From contig NZ_MLYO01000073.1 in assembly GCF_001866665.1 (NCBI RefSeq), positions 1 to 35,071 of the forward strand: a stretch of DNA of 35,071 nt. The letters are read 5' to 3'. This document shows positions 1-8,409 of the stretch, one piece after another. The stretch is from Streptomyces monashensis (GTDB lineage Bacteria > Actinomycetota > Actinomycetes > Streptomycetales > Streptomycetaceae). The notes under the pieces are model-generated. The model ran no database searches. It saw only the letters and a list, made by a program, of their open reading frames with translations, and was not told the origin of the DNA. Every line of letters begins with the position of its first letter. Positions within the stretch are counted from its first letter, which is position 1. A program made the translations under genes and the position numbers.

Positions 1-146
1 CAGACATCACCTTACGAACCGCCCACTCAGATCCTCAGGATCTAGTGTCTCGTGTGTCCAAGATCAGGGGTCAAGCCCCAGCCTCCATCATGCACAGCTC
101 AACGAGCTACCTGGACCCCGAGCCATGGTCACCCCGCAGGGGCTCG
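1..146. other. Left-edge non-coding stretch downstream of the prolyl oligopeptidase gene
   Basis: No convincing gene is seen here. It contains short dyads: AGATCCT and AGGATCT around one base at 29-43, and CGAGCC/GGCTCG at 119-124 and 140-145. The second lies just past the stop codon of the minus-strand peptidase gene and could be part of a terminator, although no T-tract follows it. Confidence 0.35.
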
Positions 147-2216
147 TCAGCCTGCAATCCGTTCTATCCCTGTCAGTGCGGCAAGGAAGCCGAGTTGACG
201 AGCCGCAAGAGCCGCGCCACGGGAGACGGACAGGACGCCGTGACCGGCATCCTCTTCGACATGGATCAGCACAGGCGCATCATCTTGTCCGGCACCAGCG
301 GCCTGAAGGCGCGCGCAGAGTTTTCGCGCGTGCGCGGGGTCGACTCGCGCATCGGCGGCACCTACGCTGAACAGCAGCGCAGGATATTTCTCGCCTTCGC
401 GCACATTGTGGTGGGGCGAGTATTCACGCATCCACGCCCTCGCCTCTGGATTGCAGGGATCGCCGTATTCGGGCAGACCATTGACTCCCAGGGTCAGAAC
501 GTCGTAGCGCAGCATGTCTGTCAAAGGAGCGACACACACCGCCCCGCGGTAGAGGTGCGGCTGCTGGATTACTGCGGATGCCACCACCATTCCGCCGTTG
601 GAGTGGCCCATGGCGCACAAAAGGCGGGAAGACGTCAAACCGGATGCGATGAGATGGCGTGCAGCCGCGTTGAAATCCTCAATGGCGTTGATCTTCTTGT
701 CGAGTCGTCCGGCATCGTGCCACGCCCGCCCCTTCTCCCCGCCGCCGCGCACGGCCGCGTATGCCCATACGCCACCCGCGTTGACCCAGGCAGTAGCCAT
801 GGCGCTATAGCTGGGCGTCATGACTGATCCGTAGCCGCCGTAGGCCGTCAGCAACAGGGGTCGCGGGGTCGTATTGGGGCTGCGATCGCGCTGAGAAATA
901 ATCAAACCGACGGGCGTTCCATCATGAGATGAAAACTCGGTCTGCCGTGTCACGATCCGCCCGGCCCGTGATACCGCCGAGGACTTACTCCGAAATCCTT
1001 CTCTGGGGGACGGTTGTCCAGGTATGGAAATGTCGTAGTAAAGAATGCAGGGCGGGGTGACGAAATCAGAATAGCCGACCCAGAAACCACTCAGAGACTC
1101 TCGCTCGGGATAATCATCCACCGTTATTCCTGTGACATTGCCACTGCCAGGCAACGCCACGTGAGCCACGAACTTTCCGTTCTCAGCGTCGTGCACGGAA
1201 ACTGCGGACAGTCCGTCACGCATCCAATGAACCACGAACACCGAGAGGCCGTTCGAATCCACGATTCGCCTGACCGCTTTCAATGTCGCGCCTGGGTCCT
1301 CGGCAAGTACCTCACGCCAGCCGCTGGAATCTGAGGTTGCAGGGTCGGCGGCCACCAGCCTGCCCCGCTCGCCTGCGCCAGCGATGCGCATGTATAGCCG
1401 TCCATCTCGCTCAAACCATGCGACAGCGTTGCTGTTTCGCTCCTCGTCGACCAGTTGCTTTGGGCTTGACTTGCCCGTCGTATCGACGAGCCACAGACCT
1501 CTGGCCGGCGAGGATCCCCTCCGGGTCGCCACCGCCAACCAGCGACCGTCCGGTGAGGTCTGAAGCCCGTAGTAGGTGTTCGGTTGAGTAAAAGGCTCCC
1601 CTAGCAGTACATCGCTATCCGGTGTCGTGCCGACTCGGTGGCGTAGGACCACGCGTGGAGCGACTATGTCTCCATCCGGTGTGAGCATCCTGCGGGTGTA
1701 GTAGAACTCGCGGCCCCCAGGCAGCCAGGCCAGCGCCGCCGCTCGGGCCCCCGGGATCGGCCCGTCCAGGATGTCTCCGCTGTCGGTTGCGACGATGGTC
1801 AACCGTGAGTCTTCAGTCCCGCCCACTGAGGTGAGCAGAGCCACCTTGTCCCCTTCGTTACTGGGGAACCATCCATCGAGCGAAGTGTTGCCGGACGGGT
1901 CCTCGACGAGGGGATCGTAAACGGTGACGGCCTCGTCCTCTTCACCGACGAAGAGAACCTGGCGCTCGTCGCCAGGCCGCTTACGCAGGTAAAAGCTCCG
2001 CCCCGCGCGTCGCTTCAGAGAGCTGCTCGCATCAGCGCGCGTGAGCTGCTCCAGGGTCGCGGTGAGCTCTTGCACCTCTGGATGCAGGGCGTACCAGCCA
2101 TCGGTGCGGCGCTGCTGCTCTTGGCCCCAGGCGACTGTGGCAGGAGCCTGCTCGTCCTCAAGGAACCCAAATGGGTCCTCGACTGGGCGCACGTGGGGTT
2201 CCTGTTCCTCGGTCAC
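147..2216 (-). CDS. Prolyl oligopeptidase family serine peptidase (S9A-like)
   Basis: The 689-residue product has the usual prolyl oligopeptidase layout: an N-terminal segment of the DPFGFLED type, a propeller-like middle, and a C-terminal alpha/beta-hydrolase domain with GHSNGG (nucleophile Ser near 539), the acid in ADARVD (about 622-626) and His near 659 in DAGHG. Family members cut short peptides after proline. I chose the GTG at 2216 because it overlaps the TGA of the upstream oxygenase gene (GTGA) and has GGAG about ten bases upstream. A longer reading frame to 2309 would overlap that gene by about 100 bases. It is the last gene of the region A operon. The candidate precursor in this operon contains prolines, so leader removal or core trimming is a plausible role (inference). 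No signal peptide is seen, so it is probably cytoplasmic. Confidence 0.9.
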   Translation of the reverse strand: MTEEQEPHVRPVEDPFGFLEDEQAPATVAWGQEQQRRTDGWYALHPEVQELTATLEQLTRADASSSLKRRAGRSFYLRKRPGDERQVLFVGEEDEAVTVYDPLVEDPSGNTSLDGWFPSNEGDKVALLTSVGGTEDSRLTIVATDSGDILDGPIPGARAAALAWLPGGREFYYTRRMLTPDGDIVAPRVVLRHRVGTTPDSDVLLGEPFTQPNTYYGLQTSPDGRWLAVATRRGSSPARGLWLVDTTGKSSPKQLVDEERNSNAVAWFERDGRLYMRIAGAGERGRLVAADPATSDSSGWREVLAEDPGATLKAVRRIVDSNGLSVFVVHWMRDGLSAVSVHDAENGKFVAHVALPGSGNVTGITVDDYPERESLSGFWVGYSDFVTPPCILYYDISIPGQPSPREGFRSKSSAVSRAGRIVTRQTEFSSHDGTPVGLIISQRDRSPNTTPRPLLLTAYGGYGSVMTPSYSAMATAWVNAGGVWAYAAVRGGGEKGRAWHDAGRLDKKINAIEDFNAAARHLIASGLTSSRLLCAMGHSNGGMVVASAVIQQPHLYRGAVCVAPLTDMLRYDVLTLGVNGLPEYGDPCNPEARAWMREYSPHHNVREGEKYPALLFSVGAADARVDPAHARKLCARLQAAGAGQDDAPVLIHVEEDAGHGVLSVSRGAALAARQLGFLAALTGIERIAG

Positions 2217-2962
2217 GACTTCCGCTCCACGCGGCTCCGTGGGCCCTGCTGCGTGTGTGGGAGGACCTTGCTGCGCGGCATTCTGCCGCCGTCGACGTGG
2301 TATCGGCATGTCGCGGTGGCGCGATGGGCCAACGCGGTCGGGAGGATCGGCGTGGTCCAGTGGACGACATCGGCGTGCTTCATGATCAGGAGATCGCCGG
2401 CCGCCAGCACGACGGATACGCCGTTGGCCAGAACGAGTTCTCCGCCGCAGTCAGCGTGGGGGGCGGTGAGACAGATCATGATCTGGAAGTCCCCGGTCGT
2501 ATCGTCGTGGGGCGCGATGGAGTCTCCGATGCCGTACCGGTTCACCCATCGACGGGTTGTGACCACCGGACTCGTGAATCCGGTGACGCTCGCGATGGCT
2601 TCCACGAGCTCAGTGGCCAGGGACAGTACGGAGAAGGGCTCTTGTGCTTCGGTATCCGCGAACGGCGTATAGGTGTTGTCGAGCAGATCGATTGACCACG
2701 CCCCTTCCTTCGTCTCCACTCGTTCGGTTACGAGTCCTGGCACTGCGCTGAGATGTTCATCCAGCTGGGACATCGTTTCTGGCGAGAACAGGGCCGGAAC
2801 ATGTGCGATCGTGTCCCGGGTGACCAGTCGCGTCAGCTCGGGCAGTTGGGCGCGTAGGCGCTGGCCTGCATCGCATACCTCGCGAGCCACTTCTTTCTGG
2901 CGTCCCACGTTGTCGGGTGCGAGGTTCGCGGCGAAGGTATTGGCGATGTCATTGTTCCACAT
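2213..2962 (-). CDS. 2-oxoglutarate/Fe(II)-dependent oxygenase, prolyl-4-hydroxylase-like
   Basis: The 249-residue protein carries a double-stranded beta-helix iron site: HDD at 152-154 (H152, D154), distal H201 in KHADVVHWTTP, and a 2-oxoglutarate-binding Arg around 214-220 (HRATATCRY). The family hydroxylates or otherwise oxidises amino acids, peptides or small molecules with 2OG and O2. The gene overlaps the preceding alpha/beta-hydrolase by 14 bases and the following prolyl oligopeptidase by four (GTGA), so translation is probably coupled. The ATG at 2962 is the natural start. In the context of the 21-residue ORF it could hydroxylate a peptide side chain, but the substrate cannot be read from sequence. 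It is not closely similar to the second 2OG oxygenase at 34258-34929. Confidence 0.87.
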   Translation of the reverse strand: MWNNDIANTFAANLAPDNVGRQKEVAREVCDAGQRLRAQLPELTRLVTRDTIAHVPALFSPETMSQLDEHLSAVPGLVTERVETKEGAWSIDLLDNTYTPFADTEAQEPFSVLSLATELVEAIASVTGFTSPVVTTRRWVNRYGIGDSIAPHDDTTGDFQIMICLTAPHADCGGELVLANGVSVVLAAGDLLIMKHADVVHWTTPILPTALAHRATATCRYHVDGGRMPRSKVLPHTQQGPRSRVERKS

Positions 2963-3692
2963 TTATGGTTCCCAGCTTGATCATTCGAGCCGCATTGGCG
3001 ACAACAACTCTGGTCATGGCGGCGCGTGGCTCAGCCCTCTGGAAGAGGTGATCACCGTCAGGGATTTCGTGGATGTCTATCCCTAGCGCGGTGAGTGCCG
3101 CTCGATTACCGATTGGCTTGTCCAGCCCACCTCTCACAACCACGGCCGACACGCGCCGGAAGTCGAGGTCGGCCAGTGGCTTGTGCGTCGTCAGATCCCG
3201 CGGAAAGAGCGTCGGCAGTTCGTGCTCTCCGCCACGGATCAAGCGAGGCGGCGGCGGACGCTGGTCTCCATCGGAAAGGTCGCTGGAAACTGCGACGAGC
3301 CCATGTGCCAGGGGGTCGTTTGCGGCTGCACTCGCTGCAGCTAGAGCGCCCAGGCTGATGCCGCAATAGATGACAGGGACGGACCTACTCAGTTCTGCCA
3401 GGCCGTGGTCTGCCGCTGTCCGGGCGTCCTGGGCCATCGACGTGACGGTTGGGTGTTCCGCCGGGTGTGAGGAATCACCGCAACCACGTGCGTCGAACCT
3501 GATGGCTGCGAGTCCCTGAGCAGTGAGCGCGACGGCCAGATCCTTGAGTAGTCCTCCTGGCCCCACGCGGTCTCCCGTCAGGCCGTGGCATATAACTGCG
3601 AGGCCCACCGGTTTGGGGGGGGCGTTGAAGGTGCAGGCAAGCCATTCGCCGCTGGCGAGAGAGATGATGAGCTCACCGTGCGGGTTGGTCAC
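2949..3692 (-). CDS. Alpha/beta-hydrolase with intact catalytic triad
   Basis: The 247-residue cytoplasmic hydrolase of the serine-aminopeptidase/thioesterase-like group has strand-turn HGLTGDR (oxyanion region near 36), RFDARGCGDS at 65-74, the nucleophile elbow GISLG at 111-115 (Ser113), Asp191 in VVRGGLDKP and His215 in PDGDHLF. All three triad residues are therefore present. The GTG start at 3692 overlaps the stop of the radical-SAM-like gene (GTGA). It could be an esterase, thioesterase or peptidase. The operon carries a second, apparently nucleophile-less hydrolase at 8406-9113, so this may be the catalytic one of two related activities. Substrate unknown. Confidence 0.85.
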   Translation of the reverse strand: MTNPHGELIISLASGEWLACTFNAPPKPVGLAVICHGLTGDRVGPGGLLKDLAVALTAQGLAAIRFDARGCGDSSHPAEHPTVTSMAQDARTAADHGLAELSRSVPVIYCGISLGALAAASAAANDPLAHGLVAVSSDLSDGDQRPPPPRLIRGGEHELPTLFPRDLTTHKPLADLDFRRVSAVVVRGGLDKPIGNRAALTALGIDIHEIPDGDHLFQRAEPRAAMTRVVVANAARMIKLGTINVEQ

Positions 3693-4807
3693 GCCTGCTC
3701 CGGCGATGGGTAACGGTGTGTGAAGCAGGGCTTGGCCACGCGAACGTGCTCGTAGACGTGCCGGCTCTCGCCCGGGTTATCGCGCAGCTTGGTCTTGCGG
3801 AACTGGCTCAAGTCGATGCGACGGCCATGCTGGGAGACAACCGAGGGCAACCGCGTGGGGTGGACGCCGATCCGCACGCGCATCTTCTTGAGGTATTCGA
3901 TCTGCTTGATGATGCAGTAGCTGCAGTCCAGGCAGGTCTCGATGTTCTCCGACCAAGCGAACCATGAGGAGGTGGCCTCGAGCTTGTGATCGCCTGCTGG
4001 CACGGTCAGCAGGTTGTAGTTGCTCTTGAGCTCCTCGATGTAGACGTCGGAACGGCAGAGCATGCGCAGAAAGTTGATGTCACCAGTGGTGCCCTGCTGA
4101 AGTACGAGCGAATCGTCGATGATGTCGAACTCGTACCCCATCGCTGAGACCGCGTCCAGGTTCCTGGGTGCCGACAGATCGTGCACCCAGCACTCCATGC
4201 CGTGAATGTATGCTCCGGCGCAGCTGGTCTTGTGGAAGCACTTGACCCCCGCAGCGTCACAGTACTCGACCAGCAACTCCTCGACAGGCCTTTGTATCTT
4301 CTTTTTCTTGTACGGATCGTGCAGTCCACCCAGCACGAGCAGACCCGTGTGTTCGGCTGCTACATCGACGAATTTCTGGAGCGTCTTGGGGTCGTCGTTC
4401 AATCCGCGGATGATGGGGCGGGTGAAGACGAGCGTATTGGGAAAGATCTGCCGCAGCTCTCGGATCATTACCACGCGGTCGTCGAATGATATGCCACCCT
4501 CGTCCAACGCTGTCAGCGAGTAGAAGACCACGACCTGCGAGACGTCGGCGACACTTCGCAGCTTGTCGAGAACCGCAGCGTCGGGGCCGGCCTTCGTGAA
4601 GATCGCGATAGGCGCGCGGTGCCACCTCAACTCGCGGAGCTTAACGATGGTGTTGTCGACCTGTTCGGGGATGAAAGGGTCACCGTATGTATCGTTCACC
4701 GAGACAGGAAGCGTCTGCGACCAGGTCGGCCCAGCAGGGTCGTGGCGCATCAGGGGGTCGTCGAGCAGCTTCGGCGTATCGAGGAAGACGGGTGACGAAG
4801 CAGGCAC
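3689..4807 (-). CDS. Radical-SAM-like barrel protein with a C-terminal CxxCxYC cluster
   Basis: The 372-residue protein resembles the barrel of radical SAM enzymes of the spore-photoproduct-lyase-like type: SVNDTYGDPFIPEQ at 36-49, an IAIFTKAGPD strand-loop at 67-76, VVVFYSLTALDE at 92-103, and TRPIIRGLND at 129-138. The usual N-terminal CxxxCxxC segment is absent. Instead CLDCSYC sits at 292-298 (Cys292, 295, 298) with the aromatic residue normally found before the last Cys of a radical SAM motif. Other cysteines are at 183, 190, 196 and 206. The GTG at 4807 is preferred over an upstream in-frame ATG because AAGGA lies six bases before it. The gene lies in the region A operon between a dNMP-kinase-like gene and a hydrolase. 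It may be a circularly rearranged radical SAM enzyme or a degenerate relative; function unknown. Confidence 0.65.
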   Translation of the reverse strand: MPASSPVFLDTPKLLDDPLMRHDPAGPTWSQTLPVSVNDTYGDPFIPEQVDNTIVKLRELRWHRAPIAIFTKAGPDAAVLDKLRSVADVSQVVVFYSLTALDEGGISFDDRVVMIRELRQIFPNTLVFTRPIIRGLNDDPKTLQKFVDVAAEHTGLLVLGGLHDPYKKKKIQRPVEELLVEYCDAAGVKCFHKTSCAGAYIHGMECWVHDLSAPRNLDAVSAMGYEFDIIDDSLVLQQGTTGDINFLRMLCRSDVYIEELKSNYNLLTVPAGDHKLEATSSWFAWSENIETCLDCSYCIIKQIEYLKKMRVRIGVHPTRLPSVVSQHGRRIDLSQFRKTKLRDNPGESRHVYEHVRVAKPCFTHRYPSPEQA

Positions 4808-4867
4808 AGGAATTCCTTTCGAGAGAAGTAGCACCTTGGCGTCGTGATCAGCTCCGGTGATGAGAGC

Positions 4868-5566
4868 TCACTGGTGCAGATTCAGCAAGGCTGAGAAGAG
4901 CTTGTCCACGACCTGTTGCAGCGGTCCGGTATTGGTGACGAAGACGTCATGCGGGGTGTTGTCCGTGACGGAGGTCTCGGTTGCGTGCACAGATGCCTGG
5001 CTTGAGGCATATCCGTCGCGAGTGAGCAGTCTTGCGCGGCGGGTGTGGTCATCCACTCGTAGTCGCACGGTCGTGAATCCATAACGACGACACAGCGCCA
5101 GTTCGTCCTCGAAACGGCAGTCAGCCACGTATGCGGAAACCTGAGGTCCCAGCTGTGTCAGCTTCGCTTCCATGCCGCGAAGCCAGTAGCGGGGGTTCTG
5201 TGTGCGTCGGACATCCGTACCCCACCACTGGTAGAGAGCGCGGGCAATGGGAGCGTTCGGCACTGAACCAAGGGCCGAGACGTCATTGAGCCTTTGCAGA
5301 GCGGCTTGCGCCGTATGTGGCTCGATGCGGAGCTTGTCTGCGATGAAACGTTCCGCCGAGGCCGGAGGCCACTCATGCGCGGCTTCGGCGCACCTCAGCA
5401 GCTCGGTGACCTCGCCCTTGACCAGATCTCCGAACGAAAGTCGGAGAGGGGCATGGCCTGCCTCGTCGAGCGCTGCTCTGCCGACGGTGTCCTTGCCTGC
5501 ACCGGATAATCCGGAGAACGCAAGGCGCAGCGGTTGCCTGGAATCTGAGAAACTACCTCCGGCCAC
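4868..5566 (-). CDS. Deoxynucleotide-monophosphate-kinase-like P-loop kinase
   Basis: The 232-residue protein has a Walker A motif GLSGAGKDT at 19-27 and a WWGTDVRRTQNPRYWL segment at 114-129. That segment is characteristic of dNMP-kinase and dephospho-CoA-kinase-like proteins, which phosphorylate a small acceptor with ATP. VADCRFEDE at 148-155 fits the Asp/Arg-containing core strand. The start is a GTG at 5566, overlapping the upstream glycosyltransferase gene by 14 bases; no later start in this frame keeps the P-loop. A housekeeping role is unlikely inside a coupled biosynthetic operon that also holds a thymidylate-kinase-like gene. It may phosphorylate a nucleotide, a sugar or a peptide side chain (inference). 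Confidence 0.75.
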   Translation of the reverse strand: MAGGSFSDSRQPLRLAFSGLSGAGKDTVGRAALDEAGHAPLRLSFGDLVKGEVTELLRCAEAAHEWPPASAERFIADKLRIEPHTAQAALQRLNDVSALGSVPNAPIARALYQWWGTDVRRTQNPRYWLRGMEAKLTQLGPQVSAYVADCRFEDELALCRRYGFTTVRLRVDDHTRRARLLTRDGYASSQASVHATETSVTDNTPHDVFVTNTGPLQQVVDKLFSALLNLHQ

Positions 5567-6740
5567 GGAATGAGACCCTCTCCGGTTTCAACCATCCTTC
5601 GACACAGCCACGGGAATAGGCCAGGTGTTGGGCAAGACCTGCGTACCCCGTGACGGTCTCGAAGTAGAGACAGTGCAAGGGATCGGCCTCGAGTCGTCCG
5701 ATCGGTTCCTCGACCAGGAAGTTGGGGTATTCCGCAATGGCACGTTCGAAATGTTCGATTGCTTGCTCGTGGTCTCCCATGGCCTGGGCCACCATCCCCC
5801 GATTGATTCCGGCATGAACCAAACCGGGATCGTCACGCTGTACAGCGGCGAACGTGGCGTCGGCCGAGTCGAGGTCGCCGGCCTCCGTCTGGCACACGCC
5901 GATCATGTTGACCAGTGCCGTGTCAGTGGGCTTGAGCTGCAACCCGGTGCGGTACGCAGCAAGAGCGTCCTCGTTACGTCCCACGGAGCGCATCACATGC
6001 CCGCGGAAGAACCAGACGGTTGGATTCGCCTTGTCGGCGCGCAGGGACTTGTCACTCCACTCGACCGCCTCGTCGAACCTTCCCAGGATGCGCATGTTGA
6101 GCCCTATGTATCCGAGGAGGACCGCGTCGTCGGGCTGTGCCTCAAGCTGCGCTTGCATGAGCGACATGTACCGCAGCGCCTTGGCTTCGCGCTCTGCCCT
6201 GGATCGCATGTGCCCGACGTGGGTGAGGATCGCGTCGGTTGTGCCGATCCGAAGTCCCGCACGTGCGATTGCAGGCTTAACGGATTCGTTGATCCGCCGT
6301 TCGTAGCGGATCCGCTCATCGTAGCGAAAGGCCCTGACTTCCCGGCCGGTATAAAATCCGCCCCCGGCAAAGAAGTTATAACGCAGCATCGCAATGGCGC
6401 CAACATCTGTCGACTGATCCTCCAGACCACTGCGCAGCCGCTTGGCCTGATCGGGGTTCAGCCGCTCATCAGCATCCAGAAACAGGATCCAGTCCGCTTG
6501 GTCCACGAGTGCGAGTGCATGGTTGCGGGCTGCGGAGAAGTCATTTGTGAACGGATGGTCCGCAACGGTGTCCGCTTTCTCGCGGGCAATGTCACGTGTG
6601 CGGTCGGAAGACCCGGTGTCCACCACGATCACGCGGTCGCAGATGCTGCGAAGTGAGAGCAGGCACTCCTCGAGGAACCGCTCCTCGTCTTTGGCGATGA
6701 CACATCCAACAATGCGAGGATGCCGAGCGGGTATGTTCAC
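5553..6740 (-). CDS. GT2 glycosyltransferase with C-terminal TPR repeats
   Basis: The 395-residue product has an N-terminal GT-A domain (VGCVIAKDEERFLEECL at 11-27, DTGSSD at 41-46, metal-binding DAD at 89-91 in FLDADE). A helical stretch from about 190 to 350 follows with tetratricopeptide-like repeats (GYIGLNMRILGRFDEAVEW, FRGHVMRSVGRNEDALAAY). GT2 enzymes with TPRs include peptide glycosyltransferases such as the SunS type as well as cell-surface enzymes, so a protein or peptide acceptor is plausible. The start is GTG at 6740 with GGAGG seven bases upstream, overlapping the stop of the previous gene (GTGA). No membrane segment is seen. The next gene overlaps by 14 bases. Acceptor and donor unknown. 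Confidence 0.87.
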   Translation of the reverse strand: MNIPARHPRIVGCVIAKDEERFLEECLLSLRSICDRVIVVDTGSSDRTRDIAREKADTVADHPFTNDFSAARNHALALVDQADWILFLDADERLNPDQAKRLRSGLEDQSTDVGAIAMLRYNFFAGGGFYTGREVRAFRYDERIRYERRINESVKPAIARAGLRIGTTDAILTHVGHMRSRAEREAKALRYMSLMQAQLEAQPDDAVLLGYIGLNMRILGRFDEAVEWSDKSLRADKANPTVWFFRGHVMRSVGRNEDALAAYRTGLQLKPTDTALVNMIGVCQTEAGDLDSADATFAAVQRDDPGLVHAGINRGMVAQAMGDHEQAIEHFERAIAEYPNFLVEEPIGRLEADPLHCLYFETVTGYAGLAQHLAYSRGCVEGWLKPERVSFRGRR

Positions 6741-7786
6741 AAGTATTCCTCCACGACTGTGCCCTGAACGGCGGTCACGGTGTCTCGTAGCTGCTGCCAG
6801 GCATCCTTGGGATAGAGCAAAACGTCTGAAGGGCTAGACAGCAGGCTGCAGAGCGCGGCGTCCGTAGCGCTAGGTCCCGCTACAACCAGGAACACGGACG
6901 TGTCGGGGCCTCGGCGTGTAACCAGGTCGCGCAGAATCTCTCCGGTGAGTTGTTGGGCGCAATGCACGACTAGTGCGTGTTCGGGGACCTTCCGAACGCC
7001 GGCGAAGCGTCGGAAGCAGTCGAGGAAGTCAGCGTTTCCTTTTGGATCGAACGCCGGAGCCAGGCGACCGTAGGGAGCGGCCTCGGGGTGTTTGGCGACC
7101 ATCATCTCCAGGTTGGCCTGCCAGCCTTGGAACCGGTCCCGAGTCATCGTGCGGTCGTGGTACTGGTGGCCTGCGACATGCCCGAGCGCGAAGGCCCAGC
7201 GTGCTCCCGAGCGGCTGAGACGCAGGCCAAGTTCGATGTCTTCGAGGCCCCATCCGCGGAATCTCTCGTCGAACACTTCCTGTGAACTACCGACACGGTC
7301 CAGCAGTGATCTGGGCACAGAGAGAAAGCAGGAGTAGGCAAGCGCCCACGGCCTTGGATGGCTGGCAAGGTTGTAGGAGTACAGATCGGCGAGCAGTTCT
7401 CTGCTGTCACGTCGGGAGGATGGGCCGGGCGTGTGCTCTCCAGGGGCCAGGTGGCGCCGAAAGCCCGTCATGACCAAGTCCTCAGCAACGGCGTGGGCTC
7501 GAACGAGGTCGGCCGGCAGCTGGGGGGTGACCACGATGTCGGAATCGAGGAAGAGCAGAAGGTCCCCTCGGGCCTTTCGGATGCCGGCATTTCTGGCCGC
7601 ACCCGGGCCGACGCTGCGTTCATGACGCACCACCTGACATCCGTACGATCGCGCTACGTCGGTGCTGGAGTCGGTGGAACCATCATCAACGACGATGACC
7701 TCGCAGTCGGGCAGCTCCGTGATCGGCGCGAGGGTGAAAGGCAGGTGATTTGCTCTGTTCTTGACAGGGATGATGACGGACAGCAT
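6737..7786 (-). CDS. GT2 glycosyltransferase with a galactosyltransferase-like C-terminal motif
   Basis: The 349-residue protein starts directly with the GT-A core MLSVIIPVKNRA, then VVDDGSTD at 32-39, the nucleotide-sugar/metal-binding DSD at 81-83, and FRGWGLEDIELGLRL at 176-190. That last segment is the acceptor-side motif of the polypeptide GalNAc/beta-1,4-galactosyltransferase-like C-terminal domain. An extra domain of about 100 residues follows from 245. The ATG at 7786 shares one base with the stop of the thymidylate-kinase-like gene (TAATG), which argues for it over an earlier in-frame codon at 7810. Together with the downstream TPR glycosyltransferase it could build a disaccharide or decorate two positions (inference). 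Confidence 0.87.
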   Translation of the reverse strand: MLSVIIPVKNRANHLPFTLAPITELPDCEVIVVDDGSTDSSTDVARSYGCQVVRHERSVGPGAARNAGIRKARGDLLLFLDSDIVVTPQLPADLVRAHAVAEDLVMTGFRRHLAPGEHTPGPSSRRDSRELLADLYSYNLASHPRPWALAYSCFLSVPRSLLDRVGSSQEVFDERFRGWGLEDIELGLRLSRSGARWAFALGHVAGHQYHDRTMTRDRFQGWQANLEMMVAKHPEAAPYGRLAPAFDPKGNADFLDCFRRFAGVRKVPEHALVVHCAQQLTGEILRDLVTRRGPDTSVFLVVAGPSATDAALCSLLSSPSDVLLYPKDAWQQLRDTVTAVQGTVVEEYL

Positions 7787-8409
7787 TACGCACGCTCCAG
7801 TTGCAGCCATCGCCTGGCCGCTGCGACCAGTTCATCGACTCTGCGGGTCGCATCGAGCCGCATCAGTACGTCGTCCAGGCCGGGCTCGGACAAGATCTGG
7901 GACAGGGCTTCCCTGGCGAGGGAAAGCGACGATGCATCATCGAGTACGCCGGAGGCCCCTCCACGCTGTCCGATGCGATGCAGCGCCTCGGCGATACCTA
8001 TGTCCAGATGGATCAGCAGATCGGGCTTGGGCACGCAGTCCAGTACGCGCCGGAAAACGTCCAGCTTGTTGCCGAACACCTGCTGATTGGCTCGATGCGA
8101 CCACACATAGCGGTCACACACCACGTCCGTGCCGGTCGCGAGAGCCGGAAGCACCTCGGTCTCGATACTGCCGAGCAAGCCGTAGGTGAGGTGGGATGCG
8201 ATGACATCCTCCTCGGCTGGTCCCGTAGTGCGTTCAGCGAAGCGGACACCCGCTCGCACGCGCGCGATCGCGGCCGGGTCGAACGCGAGCGGGCGCACCA
8301 TGACCGCCATGCGCCCTTGATCTTCAAGTTCGATGCGAAGGGCCTCACACAGCGTGGACTTGCCGCTTCCGTCTATGCCCTCGACGACGATCAGCCGGCC
8401 AGAGGTCAC
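7786..8409 (-). CDS. Thymidylate-kinase-like P-loop kinase
   Basis: The 207-residue protein matches the length of thymidylate kinases. It has VVEGIDGSGKST at 8-19 (P-loop), DRY at 99-101 followed by WSHRANQQ, and LLIHLDIGIAEALHRI. The start is GTG at 8409, whose last two bases form part of the TGA of the upstream hydrolase gene (GTGA); a longer frame reaching 8571 would sit entirely inside that gene. Thymidylate kinase makes dTDP from dTMP, which could feed dTDP-sugar formation for the two adjacent glycosyltransferases. No dTDP-sugar synthesis genes are visible, so phosphorylation of another acceptor is equally possible. The operon carries two distinct nucleotide-kinase-fold proteins. Confidence 0.85.
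   Translation of the reverse strand: MTSGRLIVVEGIDGSGKSTLCEALRIELEDQGRMAVMVRPLAFDPAAIARVRAGVRFAERTTGPAEEDVIASHLTYGLLGSIETEVLPALATGTDVVCDRYVWSHRANQQVFGNKLDVFRRVLDCVPKPDLLIHLDIGIAEALHRIGQRGGASGVLDDASSLSLAREALSQILSEPGLDDVLMRLDATRRVDELVAAARRWLQLERA

Noticed and set aside
2217..2309. Longer N-terminus of the prolyl oligopeptidase
   Set aside because: It overlaps the oxygenase gene, has no ribosome binding site, and a GTG at 2216 overlaps the upstream stop with GGAG in place.
5625..6656. 343-codon plus-strand frame
   Set aside because: It lies antisense to the TPR glycosyltransferase and has no domain; it is a shadow of GC-rich third positions.
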